Shown here in pieces: positions 17,447 to 26,814 of a stretch of DNA of 64,000 nucleotides. Both the position numbers and the translations under genes were made by a program. Each line of letters begins with the position of its first letter. The stretch's first letter is position 1. The notes under the pieces were generated by a model. That model ran no database searches. It saw only the letters and a program-made list of their open reading frames with translations, and had not been told where the DNA came from. The DNA comes from Planctomycetota bacterium (GTDB taxonomy: Bacteria; Planctomycetota; UBA1135; UBA2386). Location of the stretch: NCBI GenBank assembly GCA_028281765.1, contig JANQJF010000122.1:1-64000 (forward strand), given 5' to 3'.

Positions 17447-18496
17447 CTACTGGCAAAGCACGCCGAGCTCGTCGCTCACCTGGACGACCGGACCGACGCC
17501 CGTGACAAACCGGTAGCTCGCCGCCTGGATGCGGAAGTCGAACTGCGGCGCGTTGCCGACCGGGAAACTCCAGTTCCTCGTCGGCGCGTCGACGAACCAG
17601 AACAAGATCGCCGCCGGCTCCACCGTGATCGGGCAGATCGCCCCTTGCGGCACGACGGCTACCGGCGCGGACGTCCCGACCAAGAGCAGCCCGAACGTCT
17701 GCGGCGCAAGACCGTTCACGACGAGGTCCACCTCGGTCGCACCCGTCGCGCCGATTCCGATCGAGCCGGTCAGGGAAAGATCGCACGCGTCCGGCCCCGG
17801 CGTGATCGTGCACAGCGTCGCGGAACCCGTCGGGCGGTAGTAGGCCTCGAAGAAGGAGAAGTAGGAGTCGTTGCCAGGGCCGAGAAGCAGCGTCTGCTTC
17901 GTGATGTCGACGACGACCCCGTCGCCCGTGGCCGTCACCGGAATCGTCGCGGTCCAAGACGACGGCGTGTAGTCGGAAGGTGCGGAAGTCGAGGTCTCGA
18001 TCGTGCCGTCCCCGCCGACGTCGAACGACAGGTCGATCGAGCCGCCAGCGAAACCCGACCACTCGATGAAGACCTCGCCGGTCGCACCTGCCGGCGCATC
18101 GACCGTAAGCCGTAGCGTGTGCGGCGCCGGTGCGGGGACCGGAAGACCTCCGCTTGCGTTCGTCGAGCCCACGAAGCCGGGAGATGCCGTCGCCCTGTTC
18201 GCGTTCTCCAGCCAACGAATCCCCGGCGCGCCGTCGGGATTGCGCTGGGGCGTCACGCGGGCGAGCGCCCAGTGCAGGGCGAACAGTTGATCGAGCGGCC
18301 CCAGGTCGGATCGCGTATCCAGGACAGTCTCGGCCTCCGGCAGCACCACGCCGTCCGCGAGGGAACGCGTCTGGATCGACACCCCGTCCACGGCCGCCAC
18401 GCCGAACTCTCCGAGGGTGCGCACCTCGAAGGCAAGGTCGGACTGGGCAGCCAGCGAGGGAGCGAGAGCAAGCAGCGCGAGGCGCGAGATTGACAT
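17447..18496 (-). CDS. Secreted protein of unknown function
   Basis: 349 aa from the ATG at 18496, which starts directly with a signal peptide (SISRLALLALAPSLAAQ). The extra upstream codons of the open frame are not needed. The mature protein is rich in Gly, Ala, Thr and Asp, with a jelly-roll or Ig-like feel (GEVFIEWSGFAGGSIDLSFD). Its C-terminal third (from about ATLCTITPGPDACDLSLTGS to the end, CQ) resembles the small beta-sandwich-like C-terminal domain seen on other exported proteins in this window. It ends with a solitary cysteine two residues from the terminus. It lies 49 bases downstream of another secreted protein on the same strand. Function unknown. Confidence 0.75.
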   Translation of the reverse strand: MSISRLALLALAPSLAAQSDLAFEVRTLGEFGVAAVDGVSIQTRSLADGVVLPEAETVLDTRSDLGPLDQLFALHWALARVTPQRNPDGAPGIRWLENANRATASPGFVGSTNASGGLPVPAPAPHTLRLTVDAPAGATGEVFIEWSGFAGGSIDLSFDVGGDGTIETSTSAPSDYTPSSWTATIPVTATGDGVVVDITKQTLLLGPGNDSYFSFFEAYYRPTGSATLCTITPGPDACDLSLTGSIGIGATGATEVDLVVNGLAPQTFGLLLVGTSAPVAVVPQGAICPITVEPAAILFWFVDAPTRNWSFPVGNAPQFDFRIQAASYRFVTGVGPVVQVSDELGVLCQ

Positions 18497-18545
18497 AGGC
18501 GAGGCTTCGCCGAGCACGCCTCGCCCGATGCACCGGAATCCGCGA

Positions 18546-19733
18546 TCAGGTCCCGAAGACGAGCTCGATCCCTTCCGTGTGGTCGAGCTGCAGGCACGGC
18601 TCCGCGGGATTGAGGAAGAACGCCTGGAGATAGAGCGGGAATCCGCAGAACGACGGATCAGGCGGCGTGTTCAACGAGACCGATGCCTCTCCCGAGGCGT
18701 CGGTCGAGACGTCGACCGACGCGAGGACGTTGTCGACGTAGATCCGATGGGGGCAACCGGGGTACGGGAAGTTCGCGGAGTTCAGCGCGAACAGCAGCGA
18801 ACCCGTCGTGAACGACATCGCCTGCATGTCGATCGCGAGCTCGCAGCCGAGGTATGGCTGGCTCGAGTCGAAGGCCGGCGGCGGTGCGCCGTAGGCACTG
18901 CCGTAGGGCGTCTTCGAACTCAGCGCATCGATACCGCAGTAGACGCGGTTCTGCGTGATCCCGTAGTTCACAGCGACGGATTCGCCCGCTGGGATCGTGA
19001 GCGTCCAACCCATCGCCCCGGTGTAGTCCCCGGTGAACGGGAGTGAGCCGTTCGAGAGGCCCGGGAACGGGTTCGTGGCCAGCTTGTTGGAAAGCACGGG
19101 GAACGAATCGACCTCCCACAGGTCGGGGCCTTGTCCGCCGAACTCGATACGTTCCCCGGGGCACGACGGGTGCTCGATCATGTGGTGGTTGCTGGACGCG
19201 TAGGCGGAGGTCGAGTTGTTCGATGCGGACGTGTAGTCCAGGTCGCAGTAGGCGTAGAACTCGATCGTGATCTCGGCGGGCGACGTATTGAACAGCTCCC
19301 ACTGGTGGAACACGGCGATGCAGCCATCGTCGCACACGCCTCCGGCGAGCCAGCGCGCCGACAGCAGACCACGATTGTCCAGGTCCGCCCAAATCACCTC
19401 GATCTGCACGTCCGGCACGCTCAGGTCGATGACGCCTCCTTGATCCCCCGACACACCGCTGTCGTAGATCGCCGTCAGACCGGAGTCGGACTGCAGCCGC
19501 CAGAGTGGTGCGTGGCAGAACAGGACGTCGCCGTCGGAATCGCAGGACGGCGTGAACTCGGTGTCCGCGTTCGAGCCGAACGCCGGGGACGAGCTGGTCG
19601 GGAGCGAGTTCTGCGTAAACAGGGTCGCAAGGTCCTGATCGCAGATGAACCCGGCAGTCAGGGGATAGTTGATCTGGGCAGCTGCGGCTGCGGGCAAGCA
19701 CAGCATCAGCAGGAAGGCGGAGCGTGCAGTCAT
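18546..19733 (-). CDS. Secreted protein of unknown function, Cys-containing
   Basis: 395 aa from the ATG at 19733, giving a signal peptide TARSAFLLMLCLPAAAAAQ; the frame is open to 20036 but that part overlaps the divergent NTPase gene. The mature protein has about a dozen cysteines (for example GFICDQDL, FTPSCDSDGDVLFCHAPLW, GGVCDDGCIAVFHQW), suggesting disulfides, and a calcium-loop-like DSDGDVL. The C-terminal segment (YPGCPHRIYVDN then ASGEASVSLNTPP) looks like the recurrent C-terminal domain of planctomycete exported proteins. It is probably co-transcribed with the secreted protein that follows. I recognise no enzymatic motif. Confidence 0.75.
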   Translation of the reverse strand: MTARSAFLLMLCLPAAAAAQINYPLTAGFICDQDLATLFTQNSLPTSSSPAFGSNADTEFTPSCDSDGDVLFCHAPLWRLQSDSGLTAIYDSGVSGDQGGVIDLSVPDVQIEVIWADLDNRGLLSARWLAGGVCDDGCIAVFHQWELFNTSPAEITIEFYAYCDLDYTSASNNSTSAYASSNHHMIEHPSCPGERIEFGGQGPDLWEVDSFPVLSNKLATNPFPGLSNGSLPFTGDYTGAMGWTLTIPAGESVAVNYGITQNRVYCGIDALSSKTPYGSAYGAPPPAFDSSQPYLGCELAIDMQAMSFTTGSLLFALNSANFPYPGCPHRIYVDNVLASVDVSTDASGEASVSLNTPPDPSFCGFPLYLQAFFLNPAEPCLQLDHTEGIELVFGT

Positions 19734-19931
19734 CGGTCCTCCGATTCGGTTTCGAGTGAGTGCAAGAGCAACGGAGGCGCCAACCCGTGACGAATGCGCC
19801 ACGGGTCGCGCCCCTCCCCGGACACAAGGAATTCCCCGCAGGCACCGGGACAGCCGAATGCGAGATTCGTCGGCTCGAGCCCCCCGAGGTGCCGTGGCAA
19901 GCGGACCGATCATTCGCTTGAATGGCGCGGC

Positions 19932-20564
19932 ATGAACGCCTCCGAGTCTTCCAGCACGGCAGGAGTCCGACGGGTCGTCTTCAGCGGCGGACCCGCTGCG
20001 GGCAAGACGGCGATTCTCGACGTCATTCGCCGCCATCTCGAAGACCGCGTCGTCGTCCTACCCGAATCTGCGACGCTTCTGTTCCAGGGCGGTTTTCCAC
20101 GTCCGGACTCGGAGTCGGGCCGCCGCCTCGTGCAGCAGGCCATCTACTCGGTGCAGCACACGTGCGAGGAGCTGTTCGCACTCGAGCACGCCGGCTCCAT
20201 TCAGATCTGCGATCGCGGCACGCTGGACGGAGCGGCCTATTGGCCCGGCGGACTCGAGCTCTTCCTGGGTGCGATGGGCACGACCGTCGAGAGCGAGTTC
20301 CGTCGCTACGACGCGGTCATCTTCCTCGAGACGTGCGCCTACGATCCGGAGGCCTATCCGGTCGAGAACCCGTATCGCAAGGAGTCTCCCGAGCAGGCGC
20401 GCGACATCGATCGCGCGCTACAGGAGATCTGGAGCGGGCACCCGAACTACCAGCTCATCGGCTACGAGAAGCGCTTCTACGAGAAGGTTGCAGCGGTGCT
20501 GTTCGCCCTCCATCGGGCGCTCGACATCGACGGTGACAGCGTGCCGGGCGCCTCGCCGTCCTGA
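19932..20564 (+). CDS. P-loop NTPase (AAA_28-like kinase fold)
   Basis: 210 aa from the ATG at 19932. The Walker A motif GGPAAGKT sits at about residues 19-26, followed by VVVLPESATLLFQGG and the QICDRGTLDGAAYWPGG segment typical of the AAA_28/NadR-like group of small nucleotide kinases and phosphotransferases. A later conserved stretch is YEVENPYRKE-like (YPVENPYRKESPEQA). The substrate is unknown. It is divergent from the secreted protein at 19733 and convergent with the DUF2071 gene, whose stop begins two bases after its own. Family fold is confident; role unknown. Confidence 0.82.
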   Translation: MNASESSSTAGVRRVVFSGGPAAGKTAILDVIRRHLEDRVVVLPESATLLFQGGFPRPDSESGRRLVQQAIYSVQHTCEELFALEHAGSIQICDRGTLDGAAYWPGGLELFLGAMGTTVESEFRRYDAVIFLETCAYDPEAYPVENPYRKESPEQARDIDRALQEIWSGHPNYQLIGYEKRFYEKVAAVLFALHRALDIDGDSVPGASPS

Positions 20565-20565
20565 C

Positions 20566-21303
20566 TCACTGTCGGCATCTTCGCGGGAGTCCGGCCCGAA
20601 CGGACAGCTCGCCCGCGAAGTGCAGGAGCGGTTGCCGGTTCGGAAGCTCCCGATCGATCAGCGCGGTCATCTCGCATCGCTCGACCTCCCATTCGGCGGG
20701 CTGCAGCGGCCAGGGCTCGTGGACGATATCCGCGCGTTTCACGCGCCCCGCCCCGTCAGCAGTGAAGAAGCAGTATCGCTCGGTCAGGAAGTGCTCGACG
20801 CTTCCGGGAGCGGACACGGTCGGCGGACCGATCGGCCGGTAGCGAGTGCGCAGCTCGGCGCCGGCGACGCCCCGATGAGTCCGCGAGCTCTCGTAATCGA
20901 TCCAGCCGTCCGTGCCGACCTCACATCGCATCCGCGCATCGAAGTAGGGCAGTCCGAAGAAACGACGCGCGACTCGCACGGCGAGCCATTGGTGCGCGTC
21001 GAGGCTGAAGAAGTAGACCCCGCGCCTACCGCCGTAGCGCACGTAGGTCCGCAAGTTGAGTTCCGGAAACGCCGAGAGCGAGGGCATCGCAGGCAGCACG
21101 CGAGGTCGGATCCCGGACATGCGGAACGGGACGACCGCGAGCCAGGCGTCACCTTCGAACGTGTCGATCTCGAGCGGCTCGGGGATGAAGGCCCGAAGCG
21201 TCTCCGGCCGCACCGGCCAATGCGCGAACAGCAGATCGTGCCAGTGCATTGCCATGACCCAGGGTCGCGGGCCGGTGTGTTCACGTTCGGAGTGGTCGGT
21301 CAT
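20566..21303 (-). CDS. DUF2071 (YqjF-like) protein, last gene of the retinal operon
   Basis: 245 aa from the ATG at 21303. The ATG overlaps the blh stop as ATGA (21300-21303), so translation is coupled. Conserved DUF2071 features include MHWHDLLFAHWPVRPETLR near the start, LAVVPFRMSGIRPR, FPELNLRTYVRY and GVYFFSLDA. The family is a beta-rich fold of unknown function, sometimes likened to acetoacetate decarboxylase-like or lipocalin-like barrels. Its position directly behind the retinal-forming oxygenase hints at handling of a hydrophobic product such as retinal or an apocarotenoid, but nothing in the sequence proves that. Confidence 0.85.
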   Translation of the reverse strand: MTDHSEREHTGPRPWVMAMHWHDLLFAHWPVRPETLRAFIPEPLEIDTFEGDAWLAVVPFRMSGIRPRVLPAMPSLSAFPELNLRTYVRYGGRRGVYFFSLDAHQWLAVRVARRFFGLPYFDARMRCEVGTDGWIDYESSRTHRGVAGAELRTRYRPIGPPTVSAPGSVEHFLTERYCFFTADGAGRVKRADIVHEPWPLQPAEWEVERCEMTALIDRELPNRQPLLHFAGELSVRAGLPRRCRQ

Positions 21304-22220
21304 GCGCGTGCGACGGCGCGTCGCGCCCTCTCGGTGACGATCATGTGCGGCACCGTGAGAGCTGCAAGCCCAATGAAGATCACTTGCAGCGTCGCGTCGG
21401 ACCAGCCACCCGTCGACGGGAAGCTCCAGATCGCGACGCCAGCCAGCACCGCCGTCGCGACCGTGAACGGCAGTGCTTCGCGCGCGAAACGGGCGACGGC
21501 ACGCTTCGGGGAGCGACCGTCCCAGCCGTGCGCGATGGCGAGCATGTGGCGGGGCGAGTGCCAGAAGCAGAAATACACGACGAACGAGATCAGTGGTGAC
21601 AGCAACACACCCGAAGCCGCGATGATGGCGAGTTCGGCCGCCGACCTGATATCGCGCGAGCGGAGCACGAACGCCGTCGCGAGCAGGGTCCACAAGACGC
21701 CCAATGGCAACGCCAGGCCGCCGCAAACCGTTCGCACGTCCGCGGCATCGACACTGGTCAACACGGCGAAGATATCCGCAGTTGCCGCGGGGTGTGCGAC
21801 AACGGGAACCACGATCGGCGTCGCTCCGTGCGCGGCAATGGCGAGCGGGTCGGCGTCGTCCGCATCACCCACACCGAAGTGGATCGCGCTCACGATCAGA
21901 AACGCGATCAGACTCAAGACCGGTAGCAGCCACCACGTCACGGCGATGATCGCCGCGAGCAAAACGTAGGCGCCGACGAAACGCAGCAGCCACGCACGCC
22001 CGCCGCGCAAGCCGACAGCAGAGCCAGCGATCACGTGATCGACAGCACCGTGCGGAATGCCGAGGAGCAGGACCCCGATCCCGAGCGCGACGACTTGCGC
22101 AGACGACGAGGAGTCGCCAGAGATCAGGGCCATCGCCAGCGTGAGAACGGTGACGACCGTTGCCCCCACGAAGTGCCAAAGCCGACCCGACTCGAACCAG
22201 TCGTCTGCGTGCTCGCTCAT
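21300..22220 (-). CDS. blh: Beta-carotene 15,15'-dioxygenase, Brp/Blh family
   Basis: 306 aa, start ATG at 22220 overlapping the crtY stop as ATGA. A GTG at 22241 is possible but unnecessary. It is a multipass membrane protein, and the iron-ligand histidines of the Brp/Blh family are visible: H57 in GIPHGAVDH, H114 in SAIHFGVGD, H221 in CFWHSPRH and H292 in LTVPHM. The enzyme splits beta-carotene symmetrically with oxygen to give two molecules of all-trans-retinal. It sits in an operon with lycopene cyclase before it and rhodopsin as first gene, so its product is the rhodopsin chromophore. Confidence 0.93.
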   Translation of the reverse strand: MSEHADDWFESGRLWHFVGATVVTVLTLAMALISGDSSSSAQVVALGIGVLLLGIPHGAVDHVIAGSAVGLRGGRAWLLRFVGAYVLLAAIIAVTWWLLPVLSLIAFLIVSAIHFGVGDADDADPLAIAAHGATPIVVPVVAHPAATADIFAVLTSVDAADVRTVCGGLALPLGVLWTLLATAFVLRSRDIRSAAELAIIAASGVLLSPLISFVVYFCFWHSPRHMLAIAHGWDGRSPKRAVARFAREALPFTVATAVLAGVAIWSFPSTGGWSDATLQVIFIGLAALTVPHMIVTERARRAVARA

Positions 22221-23386
22221 GCTCGCATCCAAGTTCGCCACGAACCCGCGGCCGCGCGCAGCATCCGCATCGCGGGCAAGGCGCGCGCGACAGCGATCGC
22301 GTCCCGTAGCTTGCTGCGATCCGAGAGAAACCGGACGAGAGCGTCGGGATCGACGCCCTCGAACAGCCGCGCGAACGCATGCGGCATACGCTCGGGGAAG
22401 CGCTGCATGAATGCGAGGAACATGCGATCCATCGCCCGTTCGCGGACACCTCGATCGACCGAGCGCGGCGGCTCGTTACCCGCAGCGAGCTGTGAGGCGG
22501 CGGCACGAGACCAGCGCTGCACGGTTTCGAAGGAGTAGCCGGTGCTGGCCTTCACCGAACCACCCGCGGTGCCGATCCGCCATCGTCGCGCCGAGATACG
22601 CATCGACTGCTCTCGAGTCGACATTGGGATCGCGCCGGATTCGCGATCGAGGATCTCGAAGTCCGACAGCCCGCTCCGCGACAAGAGATGAGCGCGGATC
22701 GCCTGCTCGTGTTCTTCTGTCGGGACAGTCGCCGGAGCGAACGCCGTCGACTCGACCAGAGCTTCTCGACGAGAGAACGGCAGAACGTAGACGAACCGCA
22801 CGTCGACCGAGCTGGCGGCAAAGTCCATCAGAGTCGCGCAGTCCGGTTCGAACGCATCCCGCGACGTGCGGACGCGCCATCCGACGAAGTCCTGCACCCA
22901 GTCGATCTCCGCCGACTCCCTCGGCCCGCTTCGGCTGAAATGCGGGCGACTGTCGAAGACCATGCCCGCGGACACCGCGGTTCCGTCTCCGAGGTCGACG
23001 CGGACGCGGTCGTCCTCTTCGATCATTCCTCCGACCGTCTGCCCCATCCGGAGCTGCGCGCCTTCGGCTCCGCCGATCCGAGACGTCGCGAAGTCGTAGA
23101 GTCGTCCGGAAGGGATACATCGATACGGCTGCACGTCGCTGCCGCGCACGACAGTCCGACTCCCGAGCCGAACGCTCCAACGGGACCACTCGTGCGACAC
23201 GCACGAGCGGAACGAGTGATCGGCCGCCGCCCAACTGCACCAGATGCGATCGTGCTCGTATCGATCGCGCGACTCCAAGACGACGAGTCGGCGCCCGTCC
23301 AGACCGGTGTCGATCAGGTGGCACGCCAGGCTGAGGCCGGCGAGGCCACCGCCTACGATCGCGTAGTCGAACTCCGGGGTCGTCAC
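22217..23386 (-). CDS. crtY: Lycopene beta-cyclase
   Basis: 389 aa with a GTG start at 23386 that overlaps the crtB stop (GTGA). The N terminus has an FAD/NAD-binding fold (DYAIVGGGLAGLSLACHL), then the CrtY-type segments DRIWCSWA, YRCIPSGRLYDF, VFDSRPHF, FVGWRVRTS, VYVLPFSRREALVESTAF and GTAGGSVKASTGYSFETVQ. It cyclises both ends of lycopene to yield beta-carotene. Length fits bacterial CrtY (~380-400 aa). It belongs to the crt/blh operon. No ketolase or hydroxylase gene accompanies it here, so beta-carotene appears destined for cleavage to retinal. Confidence 0.92.
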   Translation of the reverse strand: MTTPEFDYAIVGGGLAGLSLACHLIDTGLDGRRLVVLESRDRYEHDRIWCSWAAADHSFRSCVSHEWSRWSVRLGSRTVVRGSDVQPYRCIPSGRLYDFATSRIGGAEGAQLRMGQTVGGMIEEDDRVRVDLGDGTAVSAGMVFDSRPHFSRSGPRESAEIDWVQDFVGWRVRTSRDAFEPDCATLMDFAASSVDVRFVYVLPFSRREALVESTAFAPATVPTEEHEQAIRAHLLSRSGLSDFEILDRESGAIPMSTREQSMRISARRWRIGTAGGSVKASTGYSFETVQRWSRAAASQLAAGNEPPRSVDRGVRERAMDRMFLAFMQRFPERMPHAFARLFEGVDPDALVRFLSDRSKLRDAIAVARALPAMRMLRAAAGSWRTWMRA

Positions 23387-24249
23387 GCGGCCACCGTGGT
23401 GTGCGGCAGTCCCCGCAATCCCAGGTGCAACCGACAGTCGTGAGGATCCGAACTACGGGACCTCCAGAAACGGGGCTGGAAAAGCAGCGATCCCAGCGCG
23501 CGCACGGTGTGGAGAAGCTTGCCGGCCCGCCCGACCCAGCACCGCCCCGCCCAGTACCGATCCCCGCGGCGCCGTTGGATGACGCCACCGATCGCCTCGT
23601 AGACGCGGCTCGCGATCAGGATCGCCACACGCGCGCGCCGCGGCAAGAACCGCATGCCGCGGTCACCACTGCGGTAGTAGCGACGCGCGAGAGCGAGCGC
23701 CTTGTCGACCTCGGCGCGCGCGATGCGTCGCGTTCGTGGATCACCGGCGAGGATCTCCGCGGGTCCGATGTCGTCCGGCATCGGCAGGTAGATTCGATCG
23801 CGCCGAGCATCTTCGAGCACGTCGCGGGCGATGTTGGTCAGCTGCATCGCGATGCCGAGATCGATCGCGAAAGCCCGCGCGCGGGCGTCATGCACCCCGA
23901 GCACGTCGCACATCATCAGTCCGACTGTCGAAGCCACCCCGTAGCAGTAGCGCAGGAGTTCTTCGTGAGTCCGGATCCGCACGGACCCGGAGTCCGAGCG
24001 TAGCGTCCCGAGAAAGACTTCGATCACGGCCGGGTCGAATCCACGCCGTCGAGAGAGCGCGTCGAACTCCGACAAGAGCTCGGCCGTTTCACGGCGACTC
24101 AACGAGCTGCACCCCTCGTCGGCGAGGTCATCGGCCTCACGACAGAACGCGTAGAGGAGTGCTGCGTCTCTCGCCGTGCTCGCGTCGAGGAAGCGACTCG
24201 CCCAGTGAAAGCTCTTGCCGTGCTTGGCGAGTGACCCTGCGGCCTCCAC
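23383..24249 (-). CDS. crtB: Phytoene synthase
   Basis: 288 aa with a GTG start at 24249, three bases after the crtI stop. The two aspartate-rich motifs of squalene/phytoene synthases are present: DDLAD at 40-44 and QLTNIARDVLED at 136-147 (DVLED). Other family signatures are FHWASRFL, LLYAFCREADDLADE, YCYGVASTVGLMM and DRIYLPMPD. The enzyme condenses two geranylgeranyl diphosphates to phytoene, the first committed carotenoid step. It is in the middle of the retinal operon, coupled to crtY by a GTGA overlap. Confidence 0.94.
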   Translation of the reverse strand: MEAAGSLAKHGKSFHWASRFLDASTARDAALLYAFCREADDLADEGCSSLSRRETAELLSEFDALSRRRGFDPAVIEVFLGTLRSDSGSVRIRTHEELLRYCYGVASTVGLMMCDVLGVHDARARAFAIDLGIAMQLTNIARDVLEDARRDRIYLPMPDDIGPAEILAGDPRTRRIARAEVDKALALARRYYRSGDRGMRFLPRRARVAILIASRVYEAIGGVIQRRRGDRYWAGRCWVGRAGKLLHTVRALGSLLFQPRFWRSRSSDPHDCRLHLGLRGLPHTTVAA

Positions 24250-24252
24250 GGT

Positions 24253-25794
24253 TCAGCTCCGACGCGCCGCGGGCACGATGCGATCGAGGACTTTGGCGGA
24301 GGAGACCACGCCCGGCAGCCCGGCCCCGGGGTGTGTGCTCGCTCCGACGAGGTAGAGGTTGTCGACCTCTTCCGACCGGTTGTGGAAGCGGAACCACGCC
24401 GACTGCCTGAGGATCGGCTGAATCGAGAAACCCGAGCCGTGCGCGGACAGGTAGCGACCCTTGAAGTCCGCGGGTGTCATGTGGAAGCGCACGGACAGCG
24501 ACGACCGGAGTCCCGGCATCATGGTCTTCTCGAGCGCCTCGAGAATGCGATCGCCGTACGACTCGGCCTGCTCCTCCCAGTCGATGCCGCTCTGAAGGTT
24601 CGGCACCGGCGACAGGACGTAGAACGAATCACATCCCTCGGGAGCCATGCTCGGATCGGTCGCGGTCGGGCGGTGCAGATACAGACTGAAGTCGGCCGCG
24701 AGCACCTTCCGGTGGAAGATGTCACGTAGGAGTGATCGATAGCGCTTGCCCATCCAAATCGTGTGGTGCGCGACGTCGTCATAGGTGCGGTCGGTGCCGA
24801 AATAGAGCACGAACAGACCCATCGAGTACTTCATGTTGTCGAGGCGGCGCGGCGTCCATCGACGCTTCGGGCCGTCGACCATGTTCTTGTAGAGATGCGG
24901 TGCGTCGGCGTTCGAGACGACGACGTCCGCGGGCAGGACCTCACCGTCCTCGAGGCGCACGCCGGTGGCCTGGCGGCCGACGGTCTCGATTCGACGCACC
25001 GTGGTGCCGGTTCGGATCCTGATGCCCTGGCGTTCCATGAGACCCACCAGACCCTGCACCAGGGCGCCGGTGCCTCCCATCGGGAAGTGCACACCCCACT
25101 TGCGCTCGAGGTAGTGGATCAGCGAGTAGATCGAGGTCGTGTCGAACGGGTTGCCGCCGACGAGCAGCGGCTGGATGCTGAAGGCCTGCCGCAGCAGCGG
25201 GTGCTTGAGGTGCTTCTTGACCAGGGAGAACACCGAACGATCGCTGCGAAGCCGGATCAGCTGCGGGAGCAGCTTGACCATCGTCCGGAACTTGTCGAAG
25301 GGTCGATCCGCGAGAGCGGTGAACCCGACGTCGAAGATCTGCTTCGACATCGCAACGAGCTGTTGGTAGCCCTGCACGTCACGGGGATCGAAGCGCGCGA
25401 TCTCTTCGCAGGTCTGCTCCAGAGTTCCGCCGTAGTCGAACGTCCGACCATCGTGGAATCGGAACCGATACCACGGCTCGACCGGGCGGAGGTCGATGTG
25501 GTCGTCGAGGTTCTCACCGAACAACTCGAACAGTTCGTAGAAGAGGAACGGCGCCGTGATGACCGTCGGGCCGGCGTCGAACACGAAGCCGTCGCGCTCG
25601 AAAACCTGAGCACGTCCGCCCAGTTCGTCACATCGCTCGACGAGTTCGACCTCGTAGCCCCGCGCGCGCAGCCGAAGTGCTGCCGCCATGCCGCCGAAGC
25701 CTCCGCCGATGACGACGGCGCGACTTCCGCCGCGATCGCCACTCGGGGACCGGTCATCGTTCGTGGGCGCAGACAGGAGTTCGGTGGTCGTCAT
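24253..25794 (-). CDS. crtI: Phytoene desaturase
   Basis: 513 aa from the ATG at 25794, which overlaps the crtE stop (ATGA). The open frame extends upstream to 26082 inside crtE but is not used. It begins with an FAD-binding motif (AVVIGGGFGGMAAALRLRA, about residues 26-44) and shows the CrtI signatures GGRAQVFERDGFVFDAGPTV, FDTTSIYSLIHYLE, GVHFPMGGTGALVQGL and the C-terminal VGASTHPGAGLPGVVSSAK. The enzyme introduces double bonds into phytoene to give lycopene. Length and motifs are normal. It is the third gene of the rhodopsin-retinal operon. Confidence 0.95.
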   Translation of the reverse strand: MTTTELLSAPTNDDRSPSGDRGGSRAVVIGGGFGGMAAALRLRARGYEVELVERCDELGGRAQVFERDGFVFDAGPTVITAPFLFYELFELFGENLDDHIDLRPVEPWYRFRFHDGRTFDYGGTLEQTCEEIARFDPRDVQGYQQLVAMSKQIFDVGFTALADRPFDKFRTMVKLLPQLIRLRSDRSVFSLVKKHLKHPLLRQAFSIQPLLVGGNPFDTTSIYSLIHYLERKWGVHFPMGGTGALVQGLVGLMERQGIRIRTGTTVRRIETVGRQATGVRLEDGEVLPADVVVSNADAPHLYKNMVDGPKRRWTPRRLDNMKYSMGLFVLYFGTDRTYDDVAHHTIWMGKRYRSLLRDIFHRKVLAADFSLYLHRPTATDPSMAPEGCDSFYVLSPVPNLQSGIDWEEQAESYGDRILEALEKTMMPGLRSSLSVRFHMTPADFKGRYLSAHGSGFSIQPILRQSAWFRFHNRSEEVDNLYLVGASTHPGAGLPGVVSSAKVLDRIVPAARRS

Positions 25795-26777
25795 GCTCGT
25801 GCTCCGCGGGCGCGCGAAACGCGCCGCATCGATCGGCGGAAGTGGTCGCCATGAGCCGAGAGAATCGGCTGACAGCTCTCGGGAAGACTGCGCCATTCGC
25901 GCTCCGCGCGCGCGATGAGCGCATCGACGCGGGAGAAGCTCGCATCGACGGCGCCGGACTCGAGCATCGCACGCACCCAGCCGGCGACCTCGTCGTCGCT
26001 GCGCGATCGAGCCGCGAGCAGGTTCGAGAAAGCCGTGCGCACGCGGGTCTCGACGCGATCGAGGTAGTGCAGCATCGGCCACGTGAGCTTGCCCTCACGC
26101 AGGTCGGCTCCGGCAGAGCCGCGACCCTTCAGGTCCAAGAAGTCGCTCGCGTCGTCGAGGATCTGAAACGCGGTGCCGAGCGATGCGCCACCGCGGGACG
26201 CGGCGGCGACGGTGGCGTCGCTCGCTCCAGACAGGATCAAGGACGCTTGAATGGGGATCGCGAACAGCGGGCCGGTCTTGTCACACGCCATGCGCTCGTA
26301 TTCGCGCATTGTAGACGTCCGCTCGTCGCGACGAAGGATCTCGTCCGACTGACCACGGGCCGTAGCCGTGATCGCGTCGCCGAACAAGGAGCACAGGCGG
26401 GCGCTATGGCCCGAGTCCGCGCCGGCCGCGGCCATCGCGGCGAACGCCTGCGCGAGCAGGTGGTCGCCGAGGTTTATCGCGATCGGGTCGCCGAAACGGA
26501 GCCACACCGTGTCGCGTCCACGACGCAAGACGTCTCGGTCCTGCACGTCGTCGTGGACGAGCGACGCGTTGTGCATGAGTTCGCAAGCGGCGCCGAGCGC
26601 CATGGCATTCGCGTCGGAGACACCGAGCGCCGTTGCGAGTTCGATTGCCAACCGGCCGCGTAGCTGCTTGCCGGGGCTGGCGAAGTGATGACGGGCTGCC
26701 GCCCCGAGGACGCCGCTGACCGCAGCTGCCTTCGTTACCTCTTCGTGGAGTCGTTCGGATTCGAAGGAAGTGGTCAT
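25791..26777 (-). CDS. crtE: Geranylgeranyl diphosphate synthase (polyprenyl synthase family)
   Basis: 328 aa from the ATG at 26777; upstream codons overlap the rhodopsin gene and are not needed. The two aspartate-rich substrate motifs are DDVQD at 76-80 (LVHDDVQDRD) and DDASD at 208-212 (FQILDDASDFLD). GKQLRGRL at 36-43 matches the GKRLRP region, with Q and G in place of two usual residues. It chain-elongates isopentenyl diphosphate to supply C20 precursor for phytoene synthase. It lies 37 bases after the rhodopsin stop and overlaps crtI. Product length is inferred from context; a longer polyprenyl product cannot be excluded from sequence alone. Confidence 0.9.
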   Translation of the reverse strand: MTTSFESERLHEEVTKAAAVSGVLGAAARHHFASPGKQLRGRLAIELATALGVSDANAMALGAACELMHNASLVHDDVQDRDVLRRGRDTVWLRFGDPIAINLGDHLLAQAFAAMAAAGADSGHSARLCSLFGDAITATARGQSDEILRRDERTSTMREYERMACDKTGPLFAIPIQASLILSGASDATVAAASRGGASLGTAFQILDDASDFLDLKGRGSAGADLREGKLTWPMLHYLDRVETRVRTAFSNLLAARSRSDDEVAGWVRAMLESGAVDASFSRVDALIARAEREWRSLPESCQPILSAHGDHFRRSMRRVSRARGARA

Positions 26778-26814
26778 GATGTCCTCAGCGCGGATTCGCC
26801 CCGGAAATGCGGGA

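Noticed and set aside
20269..21969. A 566-codon plus-strand frame across the DUF2071 and blh genes
   Set aside because: Both minus-strand genes have family motifs and coupled starts; the plus-strand frame does not.
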